Source: Ectocarpus siliculosus (taxonomy: Eukaryota; Sar; Phaeophyceae; Ectocarpales; Ectocarpaceae). Taken from it: 45,832 nt of DNA. This document shows, piece after piece, positions 22,601-31,000 of this stretch (positions are counted from its first letter, which is position 1; every line of letters starts with the position of its first letter). The notes beneath the pieces were generated by a model. The model was given only the letters and a program-made list of their open reading frames with translations. It was not told the origin of the DNA and ran no database searches. Both the position numbers and the translations under genes were made by a program. The DNA lies in contig FN648619.1 of assembly GCA_000310025.1 (NCBI GenBank), positions 820,278-866,109 on the forward strand. The letters run 5' to 3'.

Positions 22601-24880
22601 GGAATGAGCATGCACGACAGCATGGAATGAGTACGCACGCAATGCTGGACAAAGGATGTTGCCACGCCGTGACACGAATCTTCCCGCCGTCGGTAGAGAC
22701 ATCTTCACCCGACATCAAAATGCCTTACATTTCCTCGGCGTGCTTCGCCTGCTCCCCTGTGAGACCAGCCAGATAAACGACGGGCTTGGAGGGCGGGGTG
22801 CTGCACCCGTTGGCACCACAGGATGCAATGACTGTGCGGACTGGGATGCAGATCTCTTCGCAGTCGCACGAGTACTCCGGTGGCGGAGGCGCCTGGGGCC
22901 CTCTTCCATCTGCCCCTCCCGTATCAACGGTGGGACCAGGCGGGGCTGAGGACCCAGAAACTGATGACATCGGTGTTGAAGGAACCACAGAACCCTGAAC
23001 ATTTGTCGATTTACGAAGCAGCATGGCCACGTGAGATGGAAGGAGTGCAAGTGAAAGGTGGTACATGCTTTGGTATACCCAAGGCTGCGGGTTTACCTCA
23101 GAAAGGTACAACCATTCAGCTATACACTGTTCAGGGAAACCACCATCAGAAAGAGGGTGCTGCACCCCAGCGTGCACGGACGATGCCCACATGCACATCG
23201 GAGGCGTTGACGTGAGCACGACGGATGGCCAAGACGCGAAAGGGACTGTCGGCAAGGCAATCATTTACCTGTGACCACTCTTGTACCTGTGACCACCAAA
23301 CAAGGCTACAGCGATTCGGAGTCAGAGCTGCATGAATACTGACTTGGTGGAGGCCGGACACGGGAGGTCGCTTTTCCGCGAGGATCAGGGGCCGTGCGCG
23401 CGCACGAAGTGCCTTCCAAGTCGATGCCTCTGAGCCAGATGTCGTCGCATGGCAGTGGTCCGCCCACTCGCCACACTCGGTTGCGGGCCTGGTGATCGTT
23501 TTTGTTTTCGGTTTCAGACCATACTAGACAGCAGCAGTGAATGCCCGAGTTTGGCGGACAGGGTTCTCGATGGATGTATGCATCAAGTTCACGAGGCGTT
23601 TCCTGCGGAAATGTGCTGATGGGTTTCCTTTCCTTTCGCATCGCCTCTGTCCAATGTCTATGGTCCAGACGTTCGGAGACATGGTTATATTTCATAAGAG
23701 TAACGTGTGGAAGCTCAAGGTGTGCTTCGACCAAACACAAGAATAATGTCGGCAATTCTATAGACACGAAAAATGAATGAACTCCTGATTCATTCGGCAG
23801 GGAATATGGGTGTAATCTGGACGACGTCAATGCACAACCGCCGTGCCGTTGCAGACATCTGACGTAGATGTCACATAAAGACGTAAGCATAGAAGGTCAC
23901 GTTGAGAGGTAGTCACCACCAAGTGTGAAATAAGAAGTGAATGCGAACACGGAGACGAACGTGACATGTGCAAAACTGGATGATATGAATTGAAGAGTGA
24001 AGAGTGGACTGTCAACCCCTCCATATGTACGTAATTGATTCATGCAACGCTCGTGTTCACACATATATGGAGGGTAGGCGAGAATGAACCAGGTGATGGT
24101 CGAGTTGCATGGTCCATCTGAGGTAACACTTGCGAGCCGGTGTTTTGTCGAGAACGTAGGCGAAGCCCGCGCTACATTCGCAGCGTTAGCATGCTTGCAC
24201 AGGGTAGCTTACATTTTCGCTATGCTTGTCTGGTTGAAACGATGAAGAGGGAGTTAATCAATGACAGAAGCGGTGGAAAGAGCAAGAGGATACCGAAGCT
24301 TGCGCATATCATTCCAAAAAAAGATTGAACAACACAACACGCCCGTGCGACGGCAAGCCTTCCCCGATTTTCACACAAATAACGGCCAGATAGAGTCTTT
24401 AGGGGTATGCTCGGATGCGCTCTACAGCTAGTTCACGCACAGCGAACCGGTCACACACGTAGCAGAAGCAGAGGTCGCACCGCTCCTCGTGACCGGCCTT
24501 GTTGAGGGGAAATGCGGAGAGGAAGGGCAAACAAATGAACCACGGTTTGGAGAGGTCGGGCCAGGCGTGGTGCGGACACCGCGTGCCGGTAAAGATGTAT
24601 ATCTCTTGACACGCTTGTGAAGGACAGTACAGGGCACGAAGAAAGGCATGCTCATGGAGCAAGAGGCTCTATTTCCCCCGCCACTTGACGCACAAGGCAA
24701 ATCCTCAGCGTTCCAGCAACGTTCATTCCTCCGACGCACCTCGGGGCAGCTGAAACGAGTGTGTGGTAGCTTCGAAGCACCCGTGGTGCCCATTATCTCG
24801 ACATCTGCTTCGGTGTCCTCGCACCCCTTTCCCGGTGCAGATCGTTTGCTGCGCTTGGCGGGGCGGGAGATTTCGTCCAT
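4787..24880 (-). CDS. SNF2-family ATPase with RING finger (Rad5/Rad16/HLTF-like), about 30 exons, one in-frame stop
   Basis: A chromatin/DNA-repair type translocase, probably nuclear: the first exon has the basic stretch RPAKRSKR. Exons by descending coordinate: 24880-24740, 24602-24448, 23488-23269, 22994-22729, (unclear 21.8-21.6 kb), 21298-21213, 20999-20901, 20480-20373, 20067-19948, 19605-18991, 18259-18206, 18022-17894, 17456-17364, 16668-16531, 15788-15672, 14974-14849, 13943-13884, 13231-13140, 11926-11824, 11392-11291, 10478-10323, (unclear about 9.8 kb), 9527-9385, 8396-8243, 7879-7812, 7533-7396, 7056-6952, 6095-6024, 5449-5337, 4907-4787. Phases agree across nearly all junctions, giving about 1,300 residues. 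The RING sits between the helicase lobes, as in Rad5-type E3/translocases, which ubiquitinate PCNA or remodel stalled forks; the substrate here is unknown. TAA at 10407-10409 interrupts the frame. Separate entries cover the domains. Confidence 0.85.
8243..9527 (-). CDS. SNF2 gene, split C3HC4 RING finger (2 exons)
   Basis: Exon 9527-9385 gives an acidic linker (GEEVDGSESDDRG) and then FCSVCHELLDSPVKTECGHA with the following FCQ: Cys1-Cys2, Cys3-x-His4 and Cys5. The donor is TGCCAG|GTTCGG, phase 0. Exon 8396-8243 supplies ACIAGALAKG, an Asp-rich loop and CPKCKK, that is Cys6, Cys7 and Cys8, then a Gly-rich tail ending in phase 1 at GTAAGA. Together they make a complete C3HC4 RING, expected to bind an E2 ubiquitin enzyme. 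The loop between Cys6 and Cys7 is stretched by about ten Gly/Asp residues. The next exon, 7879-7812, adds METKLKALVEKLADIQAN, a helix leading into lobe 2. Confidence 0.88.
10323..10478 (-). pseudogene. SNF2 gene exon interrupted by an in-frame TAA
   Basis: The exon lies between GGGCACAG and CAG|GTGTGA, phase 0 at both ends, 156 bp. Before the stop it reads VEVLTPPPKELEAYHDFENT, then IQK, TAA (10409-10407), then YRAVRWRVLNVRGSHTMAVL and TLLSKFRQ. Both halves match the SNF2 pattern between lobe 1 and the RING ('V.L...E...Y......K', then 'L..L..LRQ'), in one frame, so the stop lies inside real coding sequence. No GT-AG intron can remove the TAA alone. Skipping the whole exon would keep the frame but delete 51 residues. 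Downstream exons are still clean, so any loss of function is recent, or this is a base-call error or a null allele. Confidence 0.75.
11291..18022 (-). CDS. SNF2 gene, ATPase lobe 1 (8 exons)
   Basis: Exon 18022-17894: LFEHQLQATQWMYDQEVLEG (Q-motif region). 17456-17364: CWYSPALNQFTVKNPFKAG. 16668-16531: Walker A region GGLLCDEMGLGKTAATLALH. 15788-15672: motif Ia TLVVCKVSLVGQWVE; its acceptor is uncertain and could lie 24 bp further in. 14974-14849: EAKRLCG...YHG and MVVTTYGIVQ (motif Ib). 13943-13884: LRKIRWWRV. 13231-13140: motif II VLDESHSLNHGSGSSNAVRE, then RRWCMTG, splitting motif III in phase 2. 11926-11824: completes TGTPFTSKFSDLNRQLSF. 11392-11291: LRRVVLRHSQGMKLGA, then LLGLPTITHK. The box reads DESH rather than DEAH, a tolerated SNF2 variant. 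Phases agree throughout, except that the 11824 donor has an alternative at 11831 pairing with an earlier acceptor. Confidence 0.9.
12785..12925. repeat. (GTT)n / (GGT)n compound microsatellite
   Basis: An impure run of gttgttgtt, then gtggtggtgg and gtagtggtag, lies in the SNF2 intron between the DESH exon and the TGTP exon. A second tract of the same CAA/GTT type lies at 13592-13684. Confidence 0.85.
13592..13684. repeat. (CAA)n microsatellite, about 30 units
   Basis: An almost perfect CAA run of about 93 bp in the SNF2 intron between exons 13943-13884 and 13231-13140. It explains the long poly-Leu open frame on the minus strand here, which is not a gene. Shorter CAA tracts occur at 7785-7812 (right at the donor of exon 7879-7812), 11920-11940 (next to the acceptor of exon 11926-11824) and 15590-15612. 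Confidence 0.95.
15158..15204. repeat. short tandem repeat, about 27 bp x 2
   Basis: The phrase gcgtagtctacatagtgctc occurs twice in direct succession in the SNF2 intron between exons 15788-15672 and 14974-14849. No function is suggested. Confidence 0.75.
18206..20999 (-). CDS. SNF2 gene, N-terminal region upstream of the ATPase core (5 exons)
   Basis: Exons 20999-20901, 20480-20373, 20067-19948, 19605-18991 and 18259-18206 are all phase 0 at both ends, with good donors (GTGACG, GTATCA, GTGACT, GTGAGT, GTAAGT). Readable segments include SVLLGVVSDLVFTITTPEPL, FVSRTPLPVTIWEDVLQKHG, LLQVLKNAYKESLIDVEMRA and LLKVLENVQHGALIKQPD. The 205-residue exon starts LLSRGYSLEERVGKSYTPEK, then has a long Ser/Pro-rich stretch, an acidic patch (DDEEEEGEYD) and a Gly/Ala-rich tail. 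I recognise no named domain. It is placed in the SNF2 gene by strand, phase continuity and direct lead into the first helicase exon. Confidence 0.7.
21213..21829 (-). CDS. SNF2 gene, exons of uncertain frame
   Basis: Exon 21298-21213 (AAACAG acceptor, AAAG|GTAGTA donor) reads KARSSSIKFTRYAQQLESLV in the frame needed by the next exon and requires one base from the exon before. The likely previous exon ends at a perfect donor (GGACT|GTGAGTATAC, 21641). It may start at 21736 (after TCCGACAG), near 21693 (after CGAGCAG) or at 21829 (after TTTCCAG). None of these choices gives a clean phase into 21298, so either an exon is missing or there is a frame defect. Several frames are open over 21640-21830. 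Confidence 0.35.
22729..24880 (-). CDS. SNF2 gene 5' exons: start, nuclear signal and CYVCD-type Cys-rich module
   Basis: Four exons join in phase. 24880-24740 starts at ATG with MDEISRPAKRSKRSAPGKG. 24602-24448 reads GTRCPHHAWPD, then HEERCDLCFCYVCD. 23488-23269 completes the Arg and gives PATECGEWADHCHATTSG and STWKALR. 22994-22729 is Pro/Gly/Ser-rich with YSCDCEEICIPVRTVIASCG and SKPVVYLAGLTGEQ. The order 'H....C..FPF..HE..C.QC.CYVCD.PA..C..W..HCHAT' is what I recall from plant RPM1-interacting-protein-13-like proteins, probably zinc-binding. The start is the first ATG after the AGCAG at 24893; transcription could begin further out. Union with the SNF2 exons is inferred from strand and phase; it could instead be a separate upstream gene. 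Confidence 0.6.
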
Positions 24881-25174
24881 CTTCTCCGAAGGTTTCGAGG
24901 TCACCTGCTCGGATGCATGGGTCGGTGTGACGGAGTATCGGACAAAGTCACGACGGTTGCCAGGCACATTTGTTGTTTTTGTGTTCCGGGATTGGACAGC
25001 AGTAGCGGCTAATTGTACAGTTCACGATACTCTCGACTTATTCGTACAACAAACGGGGTACAGGCTAACACAGAGTATACCTTCGTCCTGGCGTGCTGTA
25101 TGATTGTACGCAATCCTGATAAGGAAGAGCCGCAGATATCAAACAAACGCCCAGACCCGCACGCAGACATCATA

Positions 25175-25240
25175 GAAGCCTAAATCTAAACCCTTGGACT
25201 TGTCAGCGCTGACCAGTCCAATGGTTTAAATTTAGGCTTC
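25175..25240. repeat. 66-bp inverted repeat / hairpin, MITE-like
   Basis: The outer arms GAAGCCTAAAT (25175-25185) and ATTTAGGCTTC (25230-25240) are exact complements. Further inside, AAACC pairs with GGTTT and TTGGAC with GTCCAA, around the central palindrome CAGCGCTG (25204-25211). Almost the whole element folds as one stem with a few mismatches. It may be a small inverted-repeat transposon remnant, or less likely a structured RNA. Confidence 0.8.
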
Positions 25241-25997
25241 AATGAAAGCGCTGTTGTTCTAGTGACTTGTGCGTCGAGCAGAGGTCGCCCCAAAACCAGA
25301 CATACGAACCTCGTTGTCGCTTACTGTGGAAATCACGCTAGAGCCAGAACGCGGTGACGGCTACTATACGTAGACTTGCCTCAATTTCGCCGCTCCGTTG
25401 CGCCGTGCCGGATTTCACCGCCCTCTTCTATTCTTCTTGGCCTTCTTCTTGTCGCTCTTGGTGTTGTTCTCGTTGTTCGACTTTTCGCCAGCGAAACGTT
25501 GAGGACACAAGTCCATATGGGATTCAATGGCTTTCGGATAATTTCGTGTTTTCGGGTGTGCCGTCTGTTGGATGTATACTGAGTACCCAATTTTCGGCTG
25601 GCGTCGTCAACAATATATGAACTACTGTACACGAGCGGGACCCAAGAACCCTGCGATGGAACCATCGTCAGAACAACTCACACGTCCGGACAACGATTCC
25701 GGTGCCGCAGGTTCGGCATATGCGAGAAAGCATCCGGCGGCGCCTCTATTTTGAACTAATCCCTCACATTCAAGTTTTCACTTAAACAGGCATGCTTCCT
25801 TATGAACGTGAAACTCCTTGCCCCGATCTGGCTAAGACTGGTTCACTTGGACTAGCCAAGGTTCGGCGCTTCAACCAAATCGAATGCATTTTTCAACGCA
25901 GGGCAGTGGGGGCGGCCCTGTAATAGTCTCACCTTGGGTGCTTCGGATATACCGCCTTCAAACCAACATGCCTCTCTCTCTGTGTCTCACTCTCCCA

Positions 25998-26000
<3 letters not shown>

Positions 26001-26058
<58 letters not shown>
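26001..26058. repeat. (CT)n microsatellite
   Basis: About 29 CT units with one CG interruption, in the SNF2 upstream spacer. The neighbouring sequence is not coding. Confidence 0.95.
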
Positions 26059-26693
26059 GCGGTCCATCTCATTTTTTTAAAAACGGAAGCAAGCCCTTGC
26101 TTGTGCGCACCTACCTGTATCTCATCGTCTTCCATGGTCAGGTCGATTGCATTCTCTCCGTCGTGCATCTCCATGGTGAAAACTGAAGGGTTTCGTTTTG
26201 AATCAGATCAGCCGCCACACACACTTCGCGGGAAGAAAGCGAGATGTGAACGAGTGTGTCTCGTGAATTTCACTTACCAGTATTTTTGTTTTTTTGGTCA
26301 AATCGAAGAATTTGACCCGCCAAAATGAGACGTGTTCATTGGTCTACTGTCTGTAGCGGGGTATATTCTACAATAATTGGTATAGAATCATTACGATGAC
26401 ACACACACTTTACTCTACACGTGTTCTACAGTAATACTAACCTCACCGTCAAAGAGGAAGAGGAAGAGCTTACGGAGAAGAGTCTTCATTCACCTGTTTT
26501 TTAGAGGACATCACTGCGTTCTGACGGTTCCTCAAGCGGTTTACAAATATTTCTTGACTTGGCTGACCTATCTTGCTCAACATTGCGCTACCAGACGCTG
26601 TTTGATTTTCAAATAACAAACCGTTGCATTTCATTGTCCCTCTAGCAGAGTGTTCACACATACGACGTACACAAATGGTATCTTCTTGGACAA

Positions 26694-27362
26694 GTGTTTC
26701 TACAGCCTTTGACGCTCAAAACCACCTCAACATACGTTTTCTCCAGCAGTCGGAAACATTGCCAATCCCCGGACATGGAGTTTCCCCGGATATGGAAACT
26801 GTACGCGCAGATAGATCCGCTTTACTGCTGCTGTAACTTGATGTACGTCTTTGCACAGCAGTGCTACACACTTCAGCACAGGGTAGACGGCCGAAGCCCA
26901 TCAGTATTTTCTCCGGTTGTTCCAGATACGCGGTACATTGCAATTCAGAAACTGGTGCGTAGTTGGGATGTCTCATTCACTTCCTGTCCAAGCTGCCAGG
27001 ACATGTTTCACTGCTGTACAGCTGGAGCAGAGAGAGAGGACGGCATGCTTGCTCGTCGTGGCTTACGGCGGATCCCTCCATCAGGTGGGACGAGAGGCTT
27101 TCTACCCGGTTCAGACAATACTTACTCCGATTGGCCAAAATCGTCACATGAATCGCTTTTGGTTCACAGCCCTTGCGGTGTTGGGAGATATACTCTTTGC
27201 CATGCGTCGCACAGCACGCATATAACCAGCGGGACACAGAACAGCACTTTTCCGTACACGCTTGCGAATTCCATACAGTGCACGCAACAAGCATGTTCTC
27301 AATGTGCGACACTCGTCTGTTCGCGCCGAATGAGCGTAGCGTGTGGTGGTCACTCAGGTTGA
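26694..27362 (+). CDS. long open frame of 222 codons, probably not a gene
   Basis: An uninterrupted plus-strand frame in otherwise empty sequence. The product would be Cys/Ser/Arg-rich, with segments such as SCPSCQDMFHCC and QCTQQACSQC. I see no domain, no splice context and no relation to the neighbours, and other frames over the same bases are also fairly open. A chance opening is likely in a window of this size; it is listed only because of its length. Confidence 0.15.
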   Translation: MFLQPLTLKTTSTYVFSSSRKHCQSPDMEFPRIWKLYAQIDPLYCCCNLMYVFAQQCYTLQHRVDGRSPSVFSPVVPDTRYIAIQKLVRSWDVSFTSCPSCQDMFHCCTAGAEREDGMLARRGLRRIPPSGGTRGFLPGSDNTYSDWPKSSHESLLVHSPCGVGRYTLCHASHSTHITSGTQNSTFPYTLANSIQCTQQACSQCATLVCSRRMSVACGGHSG

Positions 27363-28003
27363 CACTAGCTGTCTAACAGCAACGCCATTCTTTTTCGATC
27401 TCGAAGGGCATCATGTCGCATAGTCTCTCATTCATATAGAACATGCCCACATGTCCACAGAACATATCTCCGTTCACAAACTGCGGGGCAGCATGTACGC
27501 AATTGCACCATAAAAATCTACAGAAAAGGCTGTCCCTGAGTCGAGTTTGTAACGTGCTTAAAACCAACCGAAAGGCGACGGCGAAAGCAAACTGTCAAGG
27601 ATCTCGCAACTTGTCCTGCATCGACTTCCGTGAAACGCCGCACTCGTAAAAATACCTTAGTCTGCTCCAGACGCCCTTCTCAGAAGCACCGTAACGTATC
27701 GATCTACTCTGCATCCACACTCAGTCGAATAACCGATGCCCAAATCACAGCGAAGACTGTCGATCTACGCCTACCCTAACGTCATCTCCGCCGTAGGGCC
27801 GCTCCGCTCAGCACGGGTAACGGGGTTCACTCCTACACCTTAGGCCGCCGCGGCGCGTGGCTTGATATTCACATCCGATAGCTTTACAAAACCTCACCGG
27901 TAGTGTTACGCTACGCCAAAGAGAACGCGTACAGCGCGTACGCGCCACGGCTCTGAACATTGGTGACGCGCGGGATCGGTGATGCCCACCGCACCTTGCA
28001 CGG

Positions 28004-31000
28004 TCAGGTCTCCGACACCAACCCCCCGTGCCGCGTCCCATGTCTCGTTGCCCTCCCGCTACCGCCGGTGCTTGCAGCCTTACCGTTAGCCACCCCTCCT
28101 CCGTTTGCTTCTCCGCCACCTGTTCGCGCATCCCCGTCCTGAAAGTGGCTGCTACATCCCCCCTCCCCCTCGACTTCTTCCTCCTCTTCCTCTTCCTCTT
28201 CCTCTTCCTCTTCATTATCGTCCACCTCCATGCTGCTGTTGGTCTCATCCTCGTCTTCTCCTACTGGCGGCAAGGACGCGCCATCTGACCCCGAACCCAA
28301 CCCCTCCTCGATCGTCAACGCCGATGTAACAGCAGCACCAGCACCCACAGAGTTAGCGTGAGGTGCCCCGTTTTCGACCACTGCGCTTGTTCCTTGGGTC
28401 GCGGACGCGTCAAGACTGGCCGAATATCCGCCCTCGTTCCTCGCAGCCGAGCCCTTCCCTAGCAAGGAGCTCCCTGTCTCACCCTCGCCCGGAGACGATG
28501 CCGCCGCTGTCTCCTCTACAGAACAACTCACCAAGGCAGAGCCGTCTCCTCCCGCCTCGGTAACAACGCCTCCGGCTGAACTCCCGGGTGCTTCCTCCGC
28601 ATTCCCATCACTAGCCTCCTCGTACGCGCTCGCGTCACCGCGTCCCGCTACGGCTTCTCCGCCGCCAGGACCCCCTTGTCCAGCATCCGCGGACGACGAT
28701 GCCAACAACAGTGCCGCGCTTCTTCCTTCTCCGTCGACCCCTGGAGGTGATGATGCTCCAGGAGGACCATCTCCGGGCTGAGCCACCCACTCCGACGCCT
28801 CTGTCGCGGTACTCCCGCCACCAAAGCTGTAGCCTGACGCTTCCTCCGTCGGCAACGTTGCCGTGGCCATCGCGGGCTCGACAGCGCTCCACATATCGTC
28901 TTTCTTTTGTCGGTGCTCCGCCTCCTCGCGCATCATCTCCTGCGGTGAGAGAAGCAAGACGACAGGACGCATGAGCATTTTCGGGTTGCACGATCAACCA
29001 CCGACCCCAGGACAGCTCCACACGAAAGGATTTCCTGACCCACGGGGTCGGTCGAAAGCGACCACTCGCCAAAAGATATATCTGGGGGTGTCGCTCATGT
29101 ACGTCGCTTCTGCGCTATGTCCCTCGTGCTTGAACGGAAGCCGTGACACCCGACCAAGGAACTCCTCCCTCAAGTGCTAGCGGTGGCTTGTCATACCATA
29201 ATGTTGGCTTTTCAAACCACAATATATGTTGCGGTTTTGACTGTCCAGAGAGGTGACAGGAAACCGAGGACTCATTCACAACAGGAAACAGTCCCGTTCA
29301 GTGATGGGGCGCTTTAGCGCTCACCGCCCATCCCACATACGACGAGTTTCTCACCTGACACCGGAGGTGGGTCAGCCGATCCCTTTCCGCCACCATCCTC
29401 TTTCGCTGCTCCGCGGTGTTCGACTTCGTCGTCTGCCTCGTCATCAAACAGAGCAGCACGGTCGCAACGGAGATATTTGTATAAACCGTGAAGAGGATTG
29501 TGGGCGAGAAGGATCGAGGCGTCGTTGGGGTGAGCGCCACGTCTAATCGGCGACGGCAACTCCCGCAACGACAGCGAGTCTTGAAATATCGAGGATTCAA
29601 TCGACCAAAAAAGCCGGGGGCTGCCAGGGTCAGGACAATCACGACGGCCAAGATCGGGAGAAGACCATCGCGGCCAAGGCAACGCCAACGAAAAAAAGAA
29701 CGCTCTTCACTACCCCGTGTCTGAAGCGTGCCGAGGCACAAGCGATGAATCTCGCTCGCAGACACGACCAAAAATCATGGGACGACAGCACTCAATCTGC
29801 AAATACATCTGGGTCCGCAAAGAGGGGAAAATAAACAGCACGCACCACGCCGTCGTGTTGTACGTTTCTCACCCCGCACTGGAAAAAAAAAAAAAAAAAT
29901 GCGCACCCCGCCACACCACGACGGCAGTAACCTTCCCCAGCGACCCCGATTACCGGCGGAGCGGCCGACAGCGTAGCACAGGTCTTACCTCACGCGTCGC
30001 CTTTATCTTTTCCAACGCGGCTTGCGCTACCCGGATTTCCTTCTCCCTGGAGGCCTTAGCCTGCAATTGGGGTGAGGATAGCATTTGAGGGGTTGGTTCT
30101 GTGCGGCCAAAACAAAAAAGTCCAAGCATTGCCCGATGGTTGCTCGGGTGGTGCTGACTCTCGACTTGGCCAACCAAACAAGCGAATAAATAGCGGCCGA
30201 GAGTTAGCTCCATGCGGTCGAGTACGACTGAGTCCAACGTTCAAGAGGCGATCCACACACATTTCACCAGCACAAGACATATTTGTTGTGATACATACCC
30301 AAGACGCGTCTGGCTGCGTTACCCGTGGGACCCCTCTCTTACACAAATGTACGCCGTTGCCCAACAACTCCCACAGCCCAAACCCCTCTCTCTCTCTCCA
30401 CGCTCCACTTCCACATCCTAAATTTACCCCAACCCCTACCCTTCTCCCCCTTTTCCGTTCTCGCTCTCCCGTCGCTGCTCACCTCATCGAGATGCCGCAT
30501 GTCCGCACGGAACTGCTGCAGCAGCAAGTCCTCCTGCGCAGCCAACGCGTCCAGCTGCGAGGCGATGCTCTGCTGCGGCGCGCCGCCGCTGCCGCTGCCG
30601 CTGCCACCGCTAGCGCTCGCAGCTACGGCGCCGTTCGACACGCAGGCGTGATCGTTGACGTCGACGTCTTCGTCAGTATCGACGGCGTCGGCCGCAGCAC
30701 AAAATTCGTCCTCGGGGGGTGCGGCAGCAGCCTGGCGGGGAAACGAACAAAACAAAACCAACAATTGGGTGCTTCAGAAACAGACAAATGTCCGCGGGTA
30801 CATGAACAAAAGAGGAAACAATTCGTGCTTCAGATACAGACACATACGTCTGACTTCTCCTAGAGGCTTGCGGGGAAACAACCAAAAGCCAAACAATGCG
30901 TGTACCTGGTACACAGGCACATGCTTCTACATGCACACTGATTGCCCAACAGGCTTCAACATGCATGCACCGACCCGTTCTCGAGGAGGGGGACGAGGTG

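Larger units (their letters stand above)
24881..28003. other. spacer upstream of the SNF2 gene; no firm gene
   Basis: This interval runs from the SNF2 start codon to the 3' end of gene A, both on the minus strand, so it should hold the SNF2 promoter and the gene A 3' UTR. It contains the 66-bp hairpin at 25175-25240, the (CT)n tract at 26001-26058 and one long plus-strand open frame (26694-27362). If gene A splices out at the GTAAGG donor at 28083, further gene A exons could lie in 27.0-28.0 kb, but I could not identify any. Confidence 0.5.

Noticed and set aside
23306-23890. 194-codon minus-strand frame
   Set aside because: Its 3' part overlaps SNF2 exon 23488-23269 in a different frame; the frame giving PATECGEWADHCHAT fits the motif and the splice phases.
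25884-26186. Ser/Leu and Arg/Glu repeat proteins
   Set aside because: They are produced by the (CT)n tract.
28635-29072. Arg/Gly-rich minus-strand frame (145 codons)
   Set aside because: It is out of frame with the longer acidic gene A exon and has the composition of a shadow frame.
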